A stretch of 64,000 nt of DNA from Tunicatimonas pelagia (GCF_030506325.1 NZ_CP120683.1:2790001-2854000), one strand, 5' to 3'. Shown: positions 27,212-36,009, numbered from the stretch's first letter. Notes: generated by a model from the letters alone, not told the origin. Numbers and translations: made by a program.

Positions 27212-27883
27212 ATGCTTTTACTGTTACCAGAAAGTCGATGCTAGTGAATTGAAGACCTAACCATGCATTTGGCTGAGATTAGTAAATTAAAAACAGTAGA
27301 GCATTCACTTGTTAGATTAAAATCGGGTGAATTAGCTTATCTAACAAAACGAATTGACAGAAAAAAAGGAAGTAAGCTTCATATGGAAGACATGTGTCAA
27401 ATCACCGAACGAATGACGGAACACAAGTACCAAGGATCTTATGAGCAAATAGCCAAAGCTATAAAAAAATATAGCGCTAACCCCGGCTTAAGTATCACTG
27501 ATTTCTTTGAATTGGTTCTGTTCTGCTTTTTAACCGGAAATAATGATATGCACCTTAAGAACTTCTCTTTACTGAAAGGCAATTCTAGAAATGATTTATG
27601 CCCTGCCTATGACTTAGTTGCCTCTGAACTAGTGGTTGAGGGAGATGATGAAGATCTTGCCCTGAACTTAAATGGCAAGAAGAAAAAAATCAAAAAGAGA
27701 GATTTTGTAATTGCTATGAAAGGGGCTGGTTTAGGCGAAAAGGTGATTGAAAACATCTTTAAAAAGTATAAAAGGCTGATCCCAAAATGGTCTAAATTCA
27801 TTGAAGAAAGTTTCTTGAGTGAATCAATGAAAGAAGAATATAAAACACTGATTAATCGCAAAGCAATACAAATTGAACTCTAA
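27201..27883 (+). pseudogene. HipA serine/threonine kinase domain, internal deletion
   Basis: The start is present (ATG 27201: M-E-S-K-C-F-Y-C-Y-Q-K-V), the 'CxYCY' N-terminus seen in two-gene HipA systems. It meets TAA at 27258-27260. The kinase resumes one frame away from 27251: E-D-L-T then 'MHLAEISKLKTVEHSLVRL' and 'LTKRIDRKKGSKLHMEDM'. Catalytic-loop residues 'LTGNNDMHLKNFSLL' and the Mg-binding 'PAYDLVAS' remain. By family comparison roughly 80-100 codons are missing at the junction (~27245-27252), including the GVQPKLS-type ATP-binding loop. A residual ORF of 206 residues starts at 27263 but could not be an active kinase. Confidence 0.8.
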
Positions 27884-27970
27884 AAACCAGCTACAATAAG
27901 GCGTAGAGTACATAGTCTCCCTCCGGTCAGCAATGCCTTGTACACCAATAAGTTTTACAATTCTACAATC

Positions 27971-29287
27971 ATGGGAAAGCCACTTTTATACCTTACCATT
28001 CTATTTCTATTCTCCTCTTGTATACACCATGATAACGCTCGGCCTTTTTCTAAACACAATAACAACCCTCTGATTTTTCGTGAGGTTAATAATATCTTTA
28101 ATGCTTCTAGCCCTACTATTTCTGAACTCAAAAAGTTGGATAAAGACGATAGAATCGGCGCAGTAGATAACCTTCTTGCTAGCCATAAAGAAAAAGGCTT
28201 CCCTTTAATAGAACAAGATTCATTGTTGGAGGGATACGTTTATGCTACGTTTATCCATATTGACTCAACTCACCAAAACGATATTACATTTAACGTATTC
28301 GGAATCTATGACGAATACCGGTTTGGAGACAAAAAGCTTTATCATCTAGACTCCACCGATTTGTACTATAGAACCTATATGATTCCAGATGATTTATGTT
28401 TTGCCTACAAGTTTTACTATTCTAATAAAGTAACTGGAAAGAAGTCAAGGATGTCTGATCCTTTAAATCCGAGTCTTGTTCCATCCTCCGAAAGAAAAAA
28501 TATGAGCTGGTCTGCGCTAGATTTAAGAACCAGTGAGGATGAATGGTATGTTAAAAGTGACCATCGTCAATACGGAACACTTGATACACTAGAACTACAC
28601 AGTGAGCTGCTTTCCAACGCACGAAACATCTACGTTTATCTACCGCCCAAATATGATACTACTAAGGAAAAGTATCCGGTAATATATCTTTTTGATCCGT
28701 ACATTTATTTGAATCTGGTGGAAGTTCCTAATGTGCTTGATAACCTAATCTATCATCAAGAAATTAGTCCGATGATAGCCGTATTTATTGATAACCCATC
28801 GCAAGCAGTAAGGAACAAAGAACTTCCGCTGAACGCTCAATTCAAGAACTTTTTTATTACTGAACTATTACCATTCATTAAAGATAGGTACCACGTTACG
28901 GATTTAGCAGATGAAACTATTATTGGCGGAATCAGCTACGGTGGATTAGCTGCAACGTATATTGCCTTTGAGCATAGTGATGTTTTTGGGAAAGTTCTTT
29001 CTCAATCGGGCAGTTTCTGGCGAGATACCACGCTTACCGACGGGGGAGAAGATTGGATAAGGGGCGATCACTTGACCAGGCAATTTCAAACCCAAGAGAA
29101 ACGCAGCTTAAAGTTGCACCTCGATTGGGGATTGCAGGAAAACTGGTGTAAAGCATCTGGTAGAAGATTAGCCCAGGTACTCAAAGATAAACAATACGAG
29201 TTCACATTTACAGAGTTTAACGGATGGCATGATTGGTCTAACTCGAGAAAAATATTTCCAGATGCTTTACGGTATTTATTAGAGTAA
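27971..29287 (+). CDS. Lipoprotein esterase, enterochelin-esterase-like alpha/beta hydrolase
   Basis: 438 residues from the ATG at 27971, where a lipoprotein signal begins (GKPLLYLTILFLFSSC). The C-terminal ~230 residues are a putative-esterase domain: 'NARNIYVYLPPKYDTTKEKYPVIYLFD', and the nucleophile elbow 'GGISYGGLAATYIAF' (G-x-S-x-G). The probable catalytic His is in 'EFNGWHDWSNSRKIFPDAL'. The N-terminal part (~residues 60-200) resembles the immunoglobulin-like domain of Fes/IroD-type esterases. Siderophore-ester or acyl-ester hydrolysis is possible; the substrate is not evident. It starts 87 bp after the hipA remnant. Confidence 0.75.
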   Translation: MGKPLLYLTILFLFSSCIHHDNARPFSKHNNNPLIFREVNNIFNASSPTISELKKLDKDDRIGAVDNLLASHKEKGFPLIEQDSLLEGYVYATFIHIDSTHQNDITFNVFGIYDEYRFGDKKLYHLDSTDLYYRTYMIPDDLCFAYKFYYSNKVTGKKSRMSDPLNPSLVPSSERKNMSWSALDLRTSEDEWYVKSDHRQYGTLDTLELHSELLSNARNIYVYLPPKYDTTKEKYPVIYLFDPYIYLNLVEVPNVLDNLIYHQEISPMIAVFIDNPSQAVRNKELPLNAQFKNFFITELLPFIKDRYHVTDLADETIIGGISYGGLAATYIAFEHSDVFGKVLSQSGSFWRDTTLTDGGEDWIRGDHLTRQFQTQEKRSLKLHLDWGLQENWCKASGRRLAQVLKDKQYEFTFTEFNGWHDWSNSRKIFPDALRYLLE

Positions 29288-29442
29288 CAACAAATTGCCT
29301 GTGCCAACATTTTGTGTAGTATGTAGCGGGTAACGTTCAGGTTCGCAGCGTTGGTTCTCGTATTAGTTTTGGTACATCCTGACAAAAAATCTTCGCGAAC
29401 TCTGCCACATGCTATACAATCTACTTAACATAAGTAAAACAA

Positions 29443-30057
29443 GTGAACTCACTCAGTAATTCTGTAACCCATCATCTGTCAGCTAAAGACAGTATTCTGA
29501 AGCAAGTCATCGCCGAAGTTGATTGGCCAAAAATCATTAGTACAGGTAACGTCTTTCATGATTTGATGAGTTGTATTGTTGAACAGCAGATTCACTACCG
29601 CAGTACCAAAAAGACATTTGCTAAACTCTTAGCCAAAGCTTCGTCGGAAGAGCTTACCGTAGATAACTTTGCGGAGTTTGAAGAGCAAGCGTTGGGCGAT
29701 GTAAAACTCTCCATGAAAAAGTACGAGACCATCATTGAGGTAGTAGCGTTCTTTCAGGAGCACTCACCCGATTGGTCAGGGATGAGTAATGCTGAAGTAC
29801 GCGAAGTACTCGGTAGTATCAAGGGGATTGGCCCCTGGACGATAGATATGATTTTACTCTACACGCTGGAGCGTCCTAATGTATTTCCTGCTCAAGACTA
29901 TCATCTTCGGCTGGTGATAGAACAATTGTACTCTGTTGACGCTAAACGCATCACCTCAGAAATGAAGAAAATTGCTAAAAACTGGGCTCCGTACCAATCT
30001 TTCGGCGTGAAATATTTGTTAGCCTGGAAGGAGGCTAATAAACGAAGAAAGCAATGA
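29443..30057 (+). CDS. DNA-3-methyladenine glycosylase (AlkA-like, HhH-GPD)
   Basis: 204 residues from a GTG start (29443); no in-frame ATG lies upstream in the gap. The helix-hairpin-helix with its Gly-rich turn is 'VLGSIKGIGPWTIDMILLYTL', followed by 'VFPAQDYHLRLVIEQLY', whose Asp is the catalytic residue. 'LMSCIVEQQIHYRSTKKTFAKL' is the first conserved helix. It should excise alkylated purines from DNA. It overlaps the DUF763 gene by 4 bp (ATGA), so the two are translationally coupled. Confidence 0.87.
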   Translation: MNSLSNSVTHHLSAKDSILKQVIAEVDWPKIISTGNVFHDLMSCIVEQQIHYRSTKKTFAKLLAKASSEELTVDNFAEFEEQALGDVKLSMKKYETIIEVVAFFQEHSPDWSGMSNAEVREVLGSIKGIGPWTIDMILLYTLERPNVFPAQDYHLRLVIEQLYSVDAKRITSEMKKIAKNWAPYQSFGVKYLLAWKEANKRRKQ

Positions 30058-31277
30058 AACAATCCGGTTCAGCTGATTTAGCTCTGATGGGAGGAGGTAT
30101 TCCCCCCTGGTTATTTGAACGAATGAAGAAATTGAGTCTGGCCATTGTAGAAAGTATTCTGGCGGAATACGGTCATCAGGCTTTTCTCGCTAAATTGTCT
30201 AATCCATTCTGGTTTCAGAGCTTTGGAGCGGTCATCGGTATGGATTGGAACTCGTCGGGAGTGACTACCGCGGTTACTCGCGCTCTGAAAGATTCTATCA
30301 ATCCTCACGCTCAAGAATTGGGTTTGTACGTTTGCGGGGGAAAGGGTAAACAATCCAAGCGAACTCCTCAGGAACTGGTTTCAGTAGGGGATAAAACGGG
30401 ACTGAATGGCGAAGAACTATCGCGTTTCAGCAAACTAGTAGCGAAGGTAGATAACACGGCGGTACAAGATGGGTTTCAGCTTTATCTGCACAGTTTTCTG
30501 GTCAGTCGTGCGGGTGACTGGACAGCTATTCAGCAGGGAATGAACGGTAACACTCAGCAGGCTCGTAGGTATCATTGGCACTCTAAAAATATCAGTTCGT
30601 TTGTAAACGAACCTCATGCGGCTGTCTGCGGCACTAACCAAGGAGACATTTTGAATCTGGTAGCCCAGAATGCCGAACCAACGCGGGGTGGAATTTTAGA
30701 AATTGCCCAAGAAGCTCCCGATAAAATGATACGAGAAGTACAAAAGATGATCTTACCCAACTACTGCGGAGTGAAGGCGAAAGATGTTAATCTTAAACGA
30801 CTCGGCAGCATTCTGTGGCTGGCCCAAGAAAGCCAGACCAATCAGTTTGAGGATCTACTACTGCTCAAAGGTTTAGGTCCCCGAACATTGCAGTCTCTCA
30901 CGCTGGTAAGTGAAGTGATTCACGGCACCCCTTCCCGCTTCTCCGACCCTGCCCGCTACTCTTTTGCCCACGGCAGCAAGGGTGGCCGACCGTTCCCGGT
31001 ACCTACCAACATATACGATGAAACCATCAGCACTCTTCGAAAAGCCGTAGATCGAGCCAAAATTGGGCATACCGACAAACAAAAAGCCATTAGCAAACTC
31101 ACCGATTTAGCGCAGAAAGCTGAACAAGGTTTCACGCCCAACGATAATGGGTCGGCCGTCCGATTTAAGCAAGTACTGGAAAAAGAACAACGAGACTCCT
31201 GGAAGCACGGTGGGAGAACAGTGAAAGGCTTCGTAAAGCAACCCCGAGATGGGCAGATGGACTTGTTTAATTCTTGA
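30054..31277 (+). CDS. DUF763-family protein coupled to DNA glycosylase
   Basis: 407 residues. 'SGSADLALMGGGIPPWLFERMKKLSLAIVE' and 'RYSFAHGSKGGRPFPVPTNIYDETI' are the conserved ends of DUF763, a family found mostly in archaea and in scattered bacteria. A helix-hairpin-helix-like piece (LLLLKGLGPRTLQSLTLVSEVIHG, ~residue 270) suggests DNA contact. It also has basic, Gln/His-containing stretches (GNTQQARRYHWHSKN). It starts inside the stop of the glycosylase gene, which supports a DNA-repair role; that role is inferred. No signal peptide. Confidence 0.78.
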   Translation: MKQSGSADLALMGGGIPPWLFERMKKLSLAIVESILAEYGHQAFLAKLSNPFWFQSFGAVIGMDWNSSGVTTAVTRALKDSINPHAQELGLYVCGGKGKQSKRTPQELVSVGDKTGLNGEELSRFSKLVAKVDNTAVQDGFQLYLHSFLVSRAGDWTAIQQGMNGNTQQARRYHWHSKNISSFVNEPHAAVCGTNQGDILNLVAQNAEPTRGGILEIAQEAPDKMIREVQKMILPNYCGVKAKDVNLKRLGSILWLAQESQTNQFEDLLLLKGLGPRTLQSLTLVSEVIHGTPSRFSDPARYSFAHGSKGGRPFPVPTNIYDETISTLRKAVDRAKIGHTDKQKAISKLTDLAQKAEQGFTPNDNGSAVRFKQVLEKEQRDSWKHGGRTVKGFVKQPRDGQMDLFNS

Positions 31278-31303
31278 GCAGCCGAACAAGTTAACCTTGC
31301 GAA

Positions 31304-32041
31304 TTAAAGTGTTGTTCCCCCATCAACAATCACTTTTTCGTTTCTTAGAACTTGCGATTTATCAGAAAGTAAGAATTCAACGACGGGAGCAATATCGGTG
31401 GGTTGCACAATCCGACCGATGGGCGAAGTTGATGATATATGTTCTAACAGACTGTCAATCGCTTCGTCAGTCATACCAGATTTCTTCTGAATAGGAGTTT
31501 CGGTAACTCCTGGGCTTACCACATTGACCCTGATTCCTCTGGCAGCAAGTTCTATGTTCAAAACTTTTGCGATGCTTTCCAGTGCTGCTTTGCTTGCAGT
31601 ATAAATACTAGTGTTAGCAAATGACTTGAAAACGACAACAGAAGTATTGAGCACCACACTAGCTGTATTATTCAGAATCGGAATAAATTTCTGGATGGTA
31701 AAAAAGGCTCCTTTAAAATTAACATTCATGGTTTCATCAAACAAGCTTTCTGTGGTTTCTTGAAAGCTGGAAGCTTTAAAAATACCAGCATTTACAAATA
31801 AGCCATCGATCTTACCAAATTGATTTTTAACTTTTGCTACCAAATCATCTATATGTTCTAAAGAGGAGGTATCCGATAAAATCCCGACACAGTTCGTACC
31901 TAGTTTGGTAACTGCATGGTCTACGTTTTCTCTGGTTCTTCCGGTAATTATTACCTGGTAATCAAGACCCAGCAGATAATCGGCACAGGCGAACCCAATT
32001 CCGGTAGTTCCTCCTGTTATCAGTACTATTTTGTTATTCAT
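31304..32041 (-). CDS. Short-chain dehydrogenase/reductase (SDR)
   Basis: 245 residues from the ATG at 32041, chosen because the Rossmann strand starts immediately (NNKIVLITGGTTGIGFACADYL). It has the TGxxxGIG cofactor loop, 'NAG' in 'GLFVNAGIF', and the catalytic Y-x3-K in 'SIYTASKAALESIAK', with the Ser in 'LNTSVVVFKS'. The 'TGR' after beta2 (ITGRTREN) suggests NADP preference. It is divergent from the HxlR gene at 32130 (88-bp spacer), an arrangement typical of an HxlR-controlled redox gene. It converges with DUF763, 26 bp apart. Confidence 0.9.
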   Translation of the reverse strand: MNNKIVLITGGTTGIGFACADYLLGLDYQVIITGRTRENVDHAVTKLGTNCVGILSDTSSLEHIDDLVAKVKNQFGKIDGLFVNAGIFKASSFQETTESLFDETMNVNFKGAFFTIQKFIPILNNTASVVLNTSVVVFKSFANTSIYTASKAALESIAKVLNIELAARGIRVNVVSPGVTETPIQKKSGMTDEAIDSLLEHISSTSPIGRIVQPTDIAPVVEFLLSDKSQVLRNEKVIVDGGTTL

Positions 32042-32129
32042 TTTGTAAAGCTGCAAAACCGCTTTACATTTGGCAAGTACTTACTTTTTGGTAAGTAACT
32101 AACCATTAGCTCAGAAAAGTGCTACCTGT

Positions 32130-32474
32130 ATGGAAACAGCCGAAAAAAAATCCAAAAAAATGTATCAACAAGCCATAGAATGCCCCATTACGGTGTTCAT
32201 GGATCAAATCGGAGGTAAATGGAAACCCGTTATTATTTGGCTTTTGCTCTTAAACGAGGTAATGCGCTTCAATGAGTTGGATAAAGCTATCGCGGGAATC
32301 AGTCAGAAGATGCTATCCCAACAACTAAAAGATTTGGAGAGTATTAAAATAATAAAAAGAAAATCATATCCCGTAATCCCACCTAAAGTTGAATACCGAT
32401 TAACTGAAAAGGGTAAGTCGCTCAAAGAGAACTTAACTTTGATAATGGAATGGAGTCGCAAAAATCTATCATGA
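32130..32474 (+). CDS. HxlR-family winged-helix regulator
   Basis: 114 residues. 'ECPITVFMDQIGGKWKPVIIWLLL' is the HxlR N-terminus with the often redox-sensitive Cys at residue ~16. 'FNELDKAIAGISQKMLSQQLKDLESIKIIKRKSYPVIPPKVEYRLTEKGKSL' is the winged helix (read in parts: recognition helix SQKMLSQQLKDLE, wing VIPPKVEYRLTEKG). It most likely represses the divergent SDR gene in response to reactive aldehydes or oxidants, as known for HxlR/YodB-type proteins. The 88-bp spacer would hold both promoters. Confidence 0.9.
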   Translation: METAEKKSKKMYQQAIECPITVFMDQIGGKWKPVIIWLLLLNEVMRFNELDKAIAGISQKMLSQQLKDLESIKIIKRKSYPVIPPKVEYRLTEKGKSLKENLTLIMEWSRKNLS

Positions 32475-32544
32475 ATTATGATTGACGCCAAACAGTACGA
32501 CCGTATCCAAATCTTTACAGCCAACTTGGAAGAGGTTTTCATAA

Positions 32545-32656
32545 CTAACGCTATGATTGGTTATACAAACCCAGCCAAAAAGGTTTGGTTATATGGCACT
32601 ACTCGCATTGTTTAATTGTACAAAATAGGATAGGTTTGTTTATCCACACGTTAGCG
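32545..32656 (+). repeat. attC-like element S1 (~112 bp)
   Basis: The outer ends CTAACG and CGTTAG are complementary; inside, GGTTATACAAACC pairs imperfectly with AGGTTTGTTTATCC. The right arm AGGTTTGTTTAT...ACGTT...CATT recurs at 35451-35480. It lies just before the alpha/beta hydrolase gene, at a shift to AT-rich sequence. Confidence 0.45.
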
Positions 32657-32703
32657 GGCATTGTAACAGACGCCACCACATAAATAGACAAAACGTTTAG
32701 AAA

Positions 32704-33621
32704 GTGAAAAATATCCTACTTTGGACATTAATAATCGGGCTGACAATTTGCAGTTGCAAGCAAAATAACAAAGAAATGAAAGAGAAAGTAATTAAGGCGA
32801 ATGACATTGAACTTTATACGAAAAGCTTTGGAAGTGAAAATAATCCTCCAATTCTATTAGTTGCGGGAGCGACAGTTTCAATGCTCTATTGGGACACAGA
32901 TTTCTGTCAAAAATTAGCGGACAAAGGATTTTTTGTAATTCGCTATGACAACAGAGATGTTGGAAGGTCAACTTTCTTCGAGCCAGGTACAACACCTTAT
33001 GACATTATTGATTTGACAAATGATGCAATTTCAATCTTAGATGCTTATCGGATTGACAAAGCACATTTTGTAGGTATGTCATTAGGCGGACTGATTTCTC
33101 AAATTGCATCAATAAAATATCCTGACAGAGTAAAGTCATTAATACTTTTATCGACTGGACCTTGGGGAGACTCTGACCCAACAATTCCTGAAATGGACAC
33201 AAGAATTTTAGAACACCACGGGAATGCAGAATCTGTTGACTGGTCAAATGAAGATAGCGTTGTAAATTATATGGTCAAAGGGTTTACTTTAATGTCAGGT
33301 AAAAAGGCATTTGACAAGAAAAGAACCGAAAAGTATGTAAGAAAAGAATTTAACAGGGCTAAAAATTATATCAGTATGTTCAATCACGCAGCACTGCAAG
33401 GTGGTGAAGAATATTGGAATAGGTTAGACGAAATTAAACAACCAACATTAATAATACACGGAACAAACGATATAATTTGGCATTATAAGAATGCCGCAGT
33501 TTTACTTGCAAAGTTAAAAGGTTCTAAACTGATTACTCTTCATGGAACAGGACACGAATTACATTATGAAGATTGGGAAACAATAGTTGAAGGAATTGAA
33601 AATCACATAAATGAGTCATAA
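32704..33621 (+). CDS. Alpha/beta hydrolase lipoprotein
   Basis: 305 residues from a GTG start at 32704, which gives a lipoprotein signal (KNILLWTLIIGLTICSC). The nucleophile elbow is 'AHFVGMSLGGLISQIASI' (G-x-S-x-G), the acid is likely the Asp of 'IIHGTNDIIWHYKNA', and the His is in 'LHGTGHELHYEDWE'. It resembles epoxide hydrolase or haloalkane-like esterases and lactonases, but the substrate is open. The gene is clearly more AT-rich than the SDR/HxlR pair before it and sits between two attC-like repeats (S1 and E2), so it reads as an acquired single-gene cassette. Confidence 0.82.
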   Translation: MKNILLWTLIIGLTICSCKQNNKEMKEKVIKANDIELYTKSFGSENNPPILLVAGATVSMLYWDTDFCQKLADKGFFVIRYDNRDVGRSTFFEPGTTPYDIIDLTNDAISILDAYRIDKAHFVGMSLGGLISQIASIKYPDRVKSLILLSTGPWGDSDPTIPEMDTRILEHHGNAESVDWSNEDSVVNYMVKGFTLMSGKKAFDKKRTEKYVRKEFNRAKNYISMFNHAALQGGEEYWNRLDEIKQPTLIIHGTNDIIWHYKNAAVLLAKLKGSKLITLHGTGHELHYEDWETIVEGIENHINES

Positions 33622-33636
33622 AGAAAAAAACGACCC

Positions 33637-33768
33637 GCTAACAATGTGTATAAGTAATAGCGGTTTAAGTGAAAAAACGAAATTATAAACATAAAACAAG
33701 GTCAATGCTAAACTAAAAGGCTTGTGAGTAGAAATCCGCTACTACTCATACACGAGACCGTTGTGAAC
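33637..33768 (+). repeat. attC-like element E2 (132 bp)
   Basis: This is the best-formed element. The left arm GTGTATAAGTAATAGCGG (33646-33663) pairs with CCGCTACTACTCATACAC (33736-33753) at 16 of 18 positions. Outer ACAA (33641) and TTGT (33761) also pair, leaving GAGACCG unpaired in the right arm. This matches the stem-plus-extrahelical-base design of integron attC sites, although the GTT-box (GTTGTGA) deviates from GTTRRRY. Confidence 0.55.
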
Positions 33769-33818
33769 AATGCCATCAGAGAGCTATTATCCTTTACCAA
33801 ACCATCAATAGCAACAAT

Positions 33819-34229
33819 ATGAAAACTAGAACTGTGCTCTCAATCCTTGGTACCATCGTACTCCTTAGCAGTTGTCAGCCAGTTGAATCATCTGAAACTA
33901 CCCAAATAAAAAAGGGCATGATCAGAGTAGTAATCATGTACCCCAACGAGGATGGGAAAACGTTTGACATGGACTACTATTCTAAGAAGCATATGCCAAT
34001 GGTCGCCAGCTTATTTGGCGATCCATTGAAACGATATGCCATTGATAAGGGAATGTCTGGCCGAACGCTCGATGAACCAACGCCCTACTTGGCCGTCGGG
34101 TATTTTTACTTTGACAAGCTTTCCGACTATGAAAATGCTTTTGGATCAAATGCCGAAAAAATCCTGAGCGATATTCCCAACTACACCGACATTCAGCCTA
34201 TTGTCCAGATTAGCGAAGTAATATACTGA
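33819..34229 (+). CDS. EthD-domain lipoprotein
   Basis: 136 residues. The lipoprotein signal (TVLSILGTIVLLSSC) places it in the envelope. The mature part starts 'KKGMIRVVIMYPNEDGKTFDMDYYSKKHMPMVASLF', the EthD/REDY-like ferredoxin-fold dimer domain (PF07110), and ends 'YTDIQPIVQISEVIY'. EthD proteins are small dimeric barrels of unclear role, found near ether- or polyketide-modifying enzymes. A lipoprotein form is unusual but known in Bacteroidota. It is isolated between intergenic repeats. Confidence 0.8.
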   Translation: MKTRTVLSILGTIVLLSSCQPVESSETTQIKKGMIRVVIMYPNEDGKTFDMDYYSKKHMPMVASLFGDPLKRYAIDKGMSGRTLDEPTPYLAVGYFYFDKLSDYENAFGSNAEKILSDIPNYTDIQPIVQISEVIY

Positions 34230-34332
34230 TATGTCTATGAGTAATAGTACCTTGCAGATCGCTGCTGTTTACAGGCTTTGTTAGCAGTAATTTTTTACAA
34301 ATTGCGTTGATACATACTCACCAAATTTACAA

Positions 34333-34989
34333 CTACTCTGAGCTTTTCCCAAATCCAATTGTGTACCCAAAAGACAACCCAATAAAGCTTAAATCAACGG
34401 TTCCTATTGTTTGGGTATTTGGTAATTCAATATCACCTTTTGGAGTGAAATTGTATTCCAACCCAATGATTAACTTATTGAATTCAACCCCTCCTCTTAC
34501 CAAAACCCCTATTTGATTACTGACGCTTCCTCTAATTTCTTCTCTGGAAAAATCTGCTTTATCTAGTTGAGTAACTTCTACGTAGGTTCCCAACAAATAG
34601 TATCCTACGCCTAAACCTAAGTAGGGACGAAAAAAATACTTGTTCAAAAGAATGTTTTCATTCAAGTAATAGTCAAAAGTCGGCACAAACGAAATCACCC
34701 CGTTACCTGATTTTTCATTGACGGTATATTCAAAACCAGTATTATTTCCAATGGTCTGAGTATTAATTGTACTGATACTGTTTGACCCGGAATATCCCAC
34801 AACTCCAAATCTCAATCCAACGACAGTATTTTCTGTAGATCGCACTTTAGGCTCTACATTAAGGAATAACCCTGGTTTTCCGAGGTCAAAACCAGTTTCT
34901 ATTTTCAGTTTCATACCGCCCCGTTCTTGAGCATTTACATCGAGCAACCAGAACAACAATGTTATAAGTATGACTATCTTCCTAAGCAC
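34333..34989 (-). CDS. Outer membrane beta-barrel protein, hypothetical
   Basis: 218 residues on the minus strand. The signal peptide is 'IVILITLLFWLLDVNAQ'. The body has alternating hydrophobic strands ('MKLKIETGFDLGKPGLFLNVEPKVR', 'YFFRPYLGLGVGYYLLGTYVE', 'IGVLVRGGVEFNKLIIGLEYNFTP'), as in PF13505-like 8-stranded barrels. It is one of the few minus-strand genes within the accessory stretch, and no partner lies beside it. Function unknown. Confidence 0.7.
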   Translation of the reverse strand: MLRKIVILITLLFWLLDVNAQERGGMKLKIETGFDLGKPGLFLNVEPKVRSTENTVVGLRFGVVGYSGSNSISTINTQTIGNNTGFEYTVNEKSGNGVISFVPTFDYYLNENILLNKYFFRPYLGLGVGYYLLGTYVEVTQLDKADFSREEIRGSVSNQIGVLVRGGVEFNKLIIGLEYNFTPKGDIELPNTQTIGTVDLSFIGLSFGYTIGFGKSSE

Positions 34990-35482
34990 AGCATTTTTAT
35001 TGCAGAACGATTTAAGTTAGAACATCTTATAAACGCCTATTCTCTTATTGTTGGAAACTGATTTTGAGCCTGCTTTTTTATAATTGTTGCTGGCAAAATT
35101 ACAGCCTGACTAATAGAGAGATAGTTGCTGAAGGCAAATTTTTTGTCCGTACCCTCTTTAATCGTAGAATCAGCAACTACCCGACCTAATCACAAGCCAA
35201 TTCTTTTGTCTATGTTTCTCCAAACATTTTTACTACACTATGAATCTGCGCAACCTATGCCTTACCTGAAAGGAAACGAATAGCCTATAGCAAATTTTAA
35301 TAGTAACCAGGCTAAAGCATTAAATCGCCAATAGTCGCTCAAATAGGTTAAAAGTTTGCATATACAACTTGATAAGCAGATATGTGAATTTACTGAAAAA
35401 GGTGTAGATATACTGCACCTTTTCTGTTGTGTACCTATACAAAATGAATTAGGTTTGTTTATACCTACGTTGTGCGTCATTA
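34990..35482. other. 493-bp gap without a convincing gene
   Basis: AT-rich spacer between the minus-strand barrel gene and the 172-residue ORF. Short minus-strand frames (e.g. within 35262-35480) have no start context, domain or composition typical of coding DNA. The promoter of the barrel gene must lie near 34990-35100. The last 30 bp carry the attC-like right arm described at 35451. Confidence 0.5.
35451..35480 (+). repeat. attC-like right arm S3
   Basis: AGGTTTGTTTAT (35451-35462) then ACGTTGTGCGTCATT repeats the right end of element S1 (32632-32656). No convincing left arm was found, so it may be truncated. It abuts the start codon of the 172-residue ORF (35483), as a cassette boundary would. 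Confidence 0.4.
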
Positions 35483-36001
35483 ATGAAAATGATTGAAAAA
35501 ACTCAGAACATATTGAATAAAAAGCATCTCCTGATCGTCGGAAAAACCGAAGCCGAAAGACGAAAGTTTATTAATGACTTAATTCAAGGTGTAAATTTTG
35601 AAGTGTTTCGATTTCCTTCAAGGATGAAGTTGTTTGATGAGTACTGTGACTTTATAAAAAAAGAAAAGATTTATGAGCCCTGGTACAAAGCAAAAGGTTA
35701 TAATGTAAATCAAATTTTAGATTTTCATTGGGATTGGATTTCGGAGAATAATTCGCTGATAATTATGGAAGAATTTGAGCAAATGGAAAAAAGATGGCGG
35801 ATTGAATTATTGAGGATTTACCTAAATGAGATTGAGAATCGAAAAAAAGATGAAAAGAAAATCCATTTAATTATATCTCAAGAAAGTGAAAACGGATTGA
35901 TTGAAAAGCTTTCTGAGGTAATGGTCATTAGAGAAAGCGAAAGAAGAACCGAAAAACAAATTGTTGAACAGAATTTAGAAACAATTGATATTTCGGAATA
36001 A
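35483..36001 (+). CDS. Hypothetical protein with degenerate P-loop-like start
   Basis: 172 residues, no signal. 'KKHLLIVGKTEAERRKFINDLI' resembles a Walker A strand-loop-helix but lacks the GxxxxGK pattern. 'ISENNSLIIMEEFEQMEKRWRIELLRIYLNEIE' resembles a Walker B strand with acidic residues followed by a helix. 'KKIHLIISQESENGLIEKLSEV' could be the sensor strand. This suggests a divergent AAA/STAND-like ATPase core of minimal size. I recognise no named family. The gene is strongly AT-rich and bounded by S3 upstream and S2 downstream. Confidence 0.6.
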   Translation: MKMIEKTQNILNKKHLLIVGKTEAERRKFINDLIQGVNFEVFRFPSRMKLFDEYCDFIKKEKIYEPWYKAKGYNVNQILDFHWDWISENNSLIIMEEFEQMEKRWRIELLRIYLNEIENRKKDEKKIHLIISQESENGLIEKLSEVMVIRESERRTEKQIVEQNLETIDISE

Positions 36002-36009
36002 AAAAGAAC

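Noticed and set aside
27886-27950. Additional attC-like element between hipA remnant and esterase
   Set aside because: Only a short CAGCTACAA left-arm match is visible and no right arm; too weak to list.
29288-29442. attC-like element before the glycosylase gene
   Set aside because: Some pairing (TGTAGTATGT with ACATGCTATAC) exists, but neither arm shares the conserved right-arm sequence.
35262-35480. 72-residue minus-strand ORF in the long gap
   Set aside because: Cys/Ser-rich chance frame across an attC-like arm, no start context or family.
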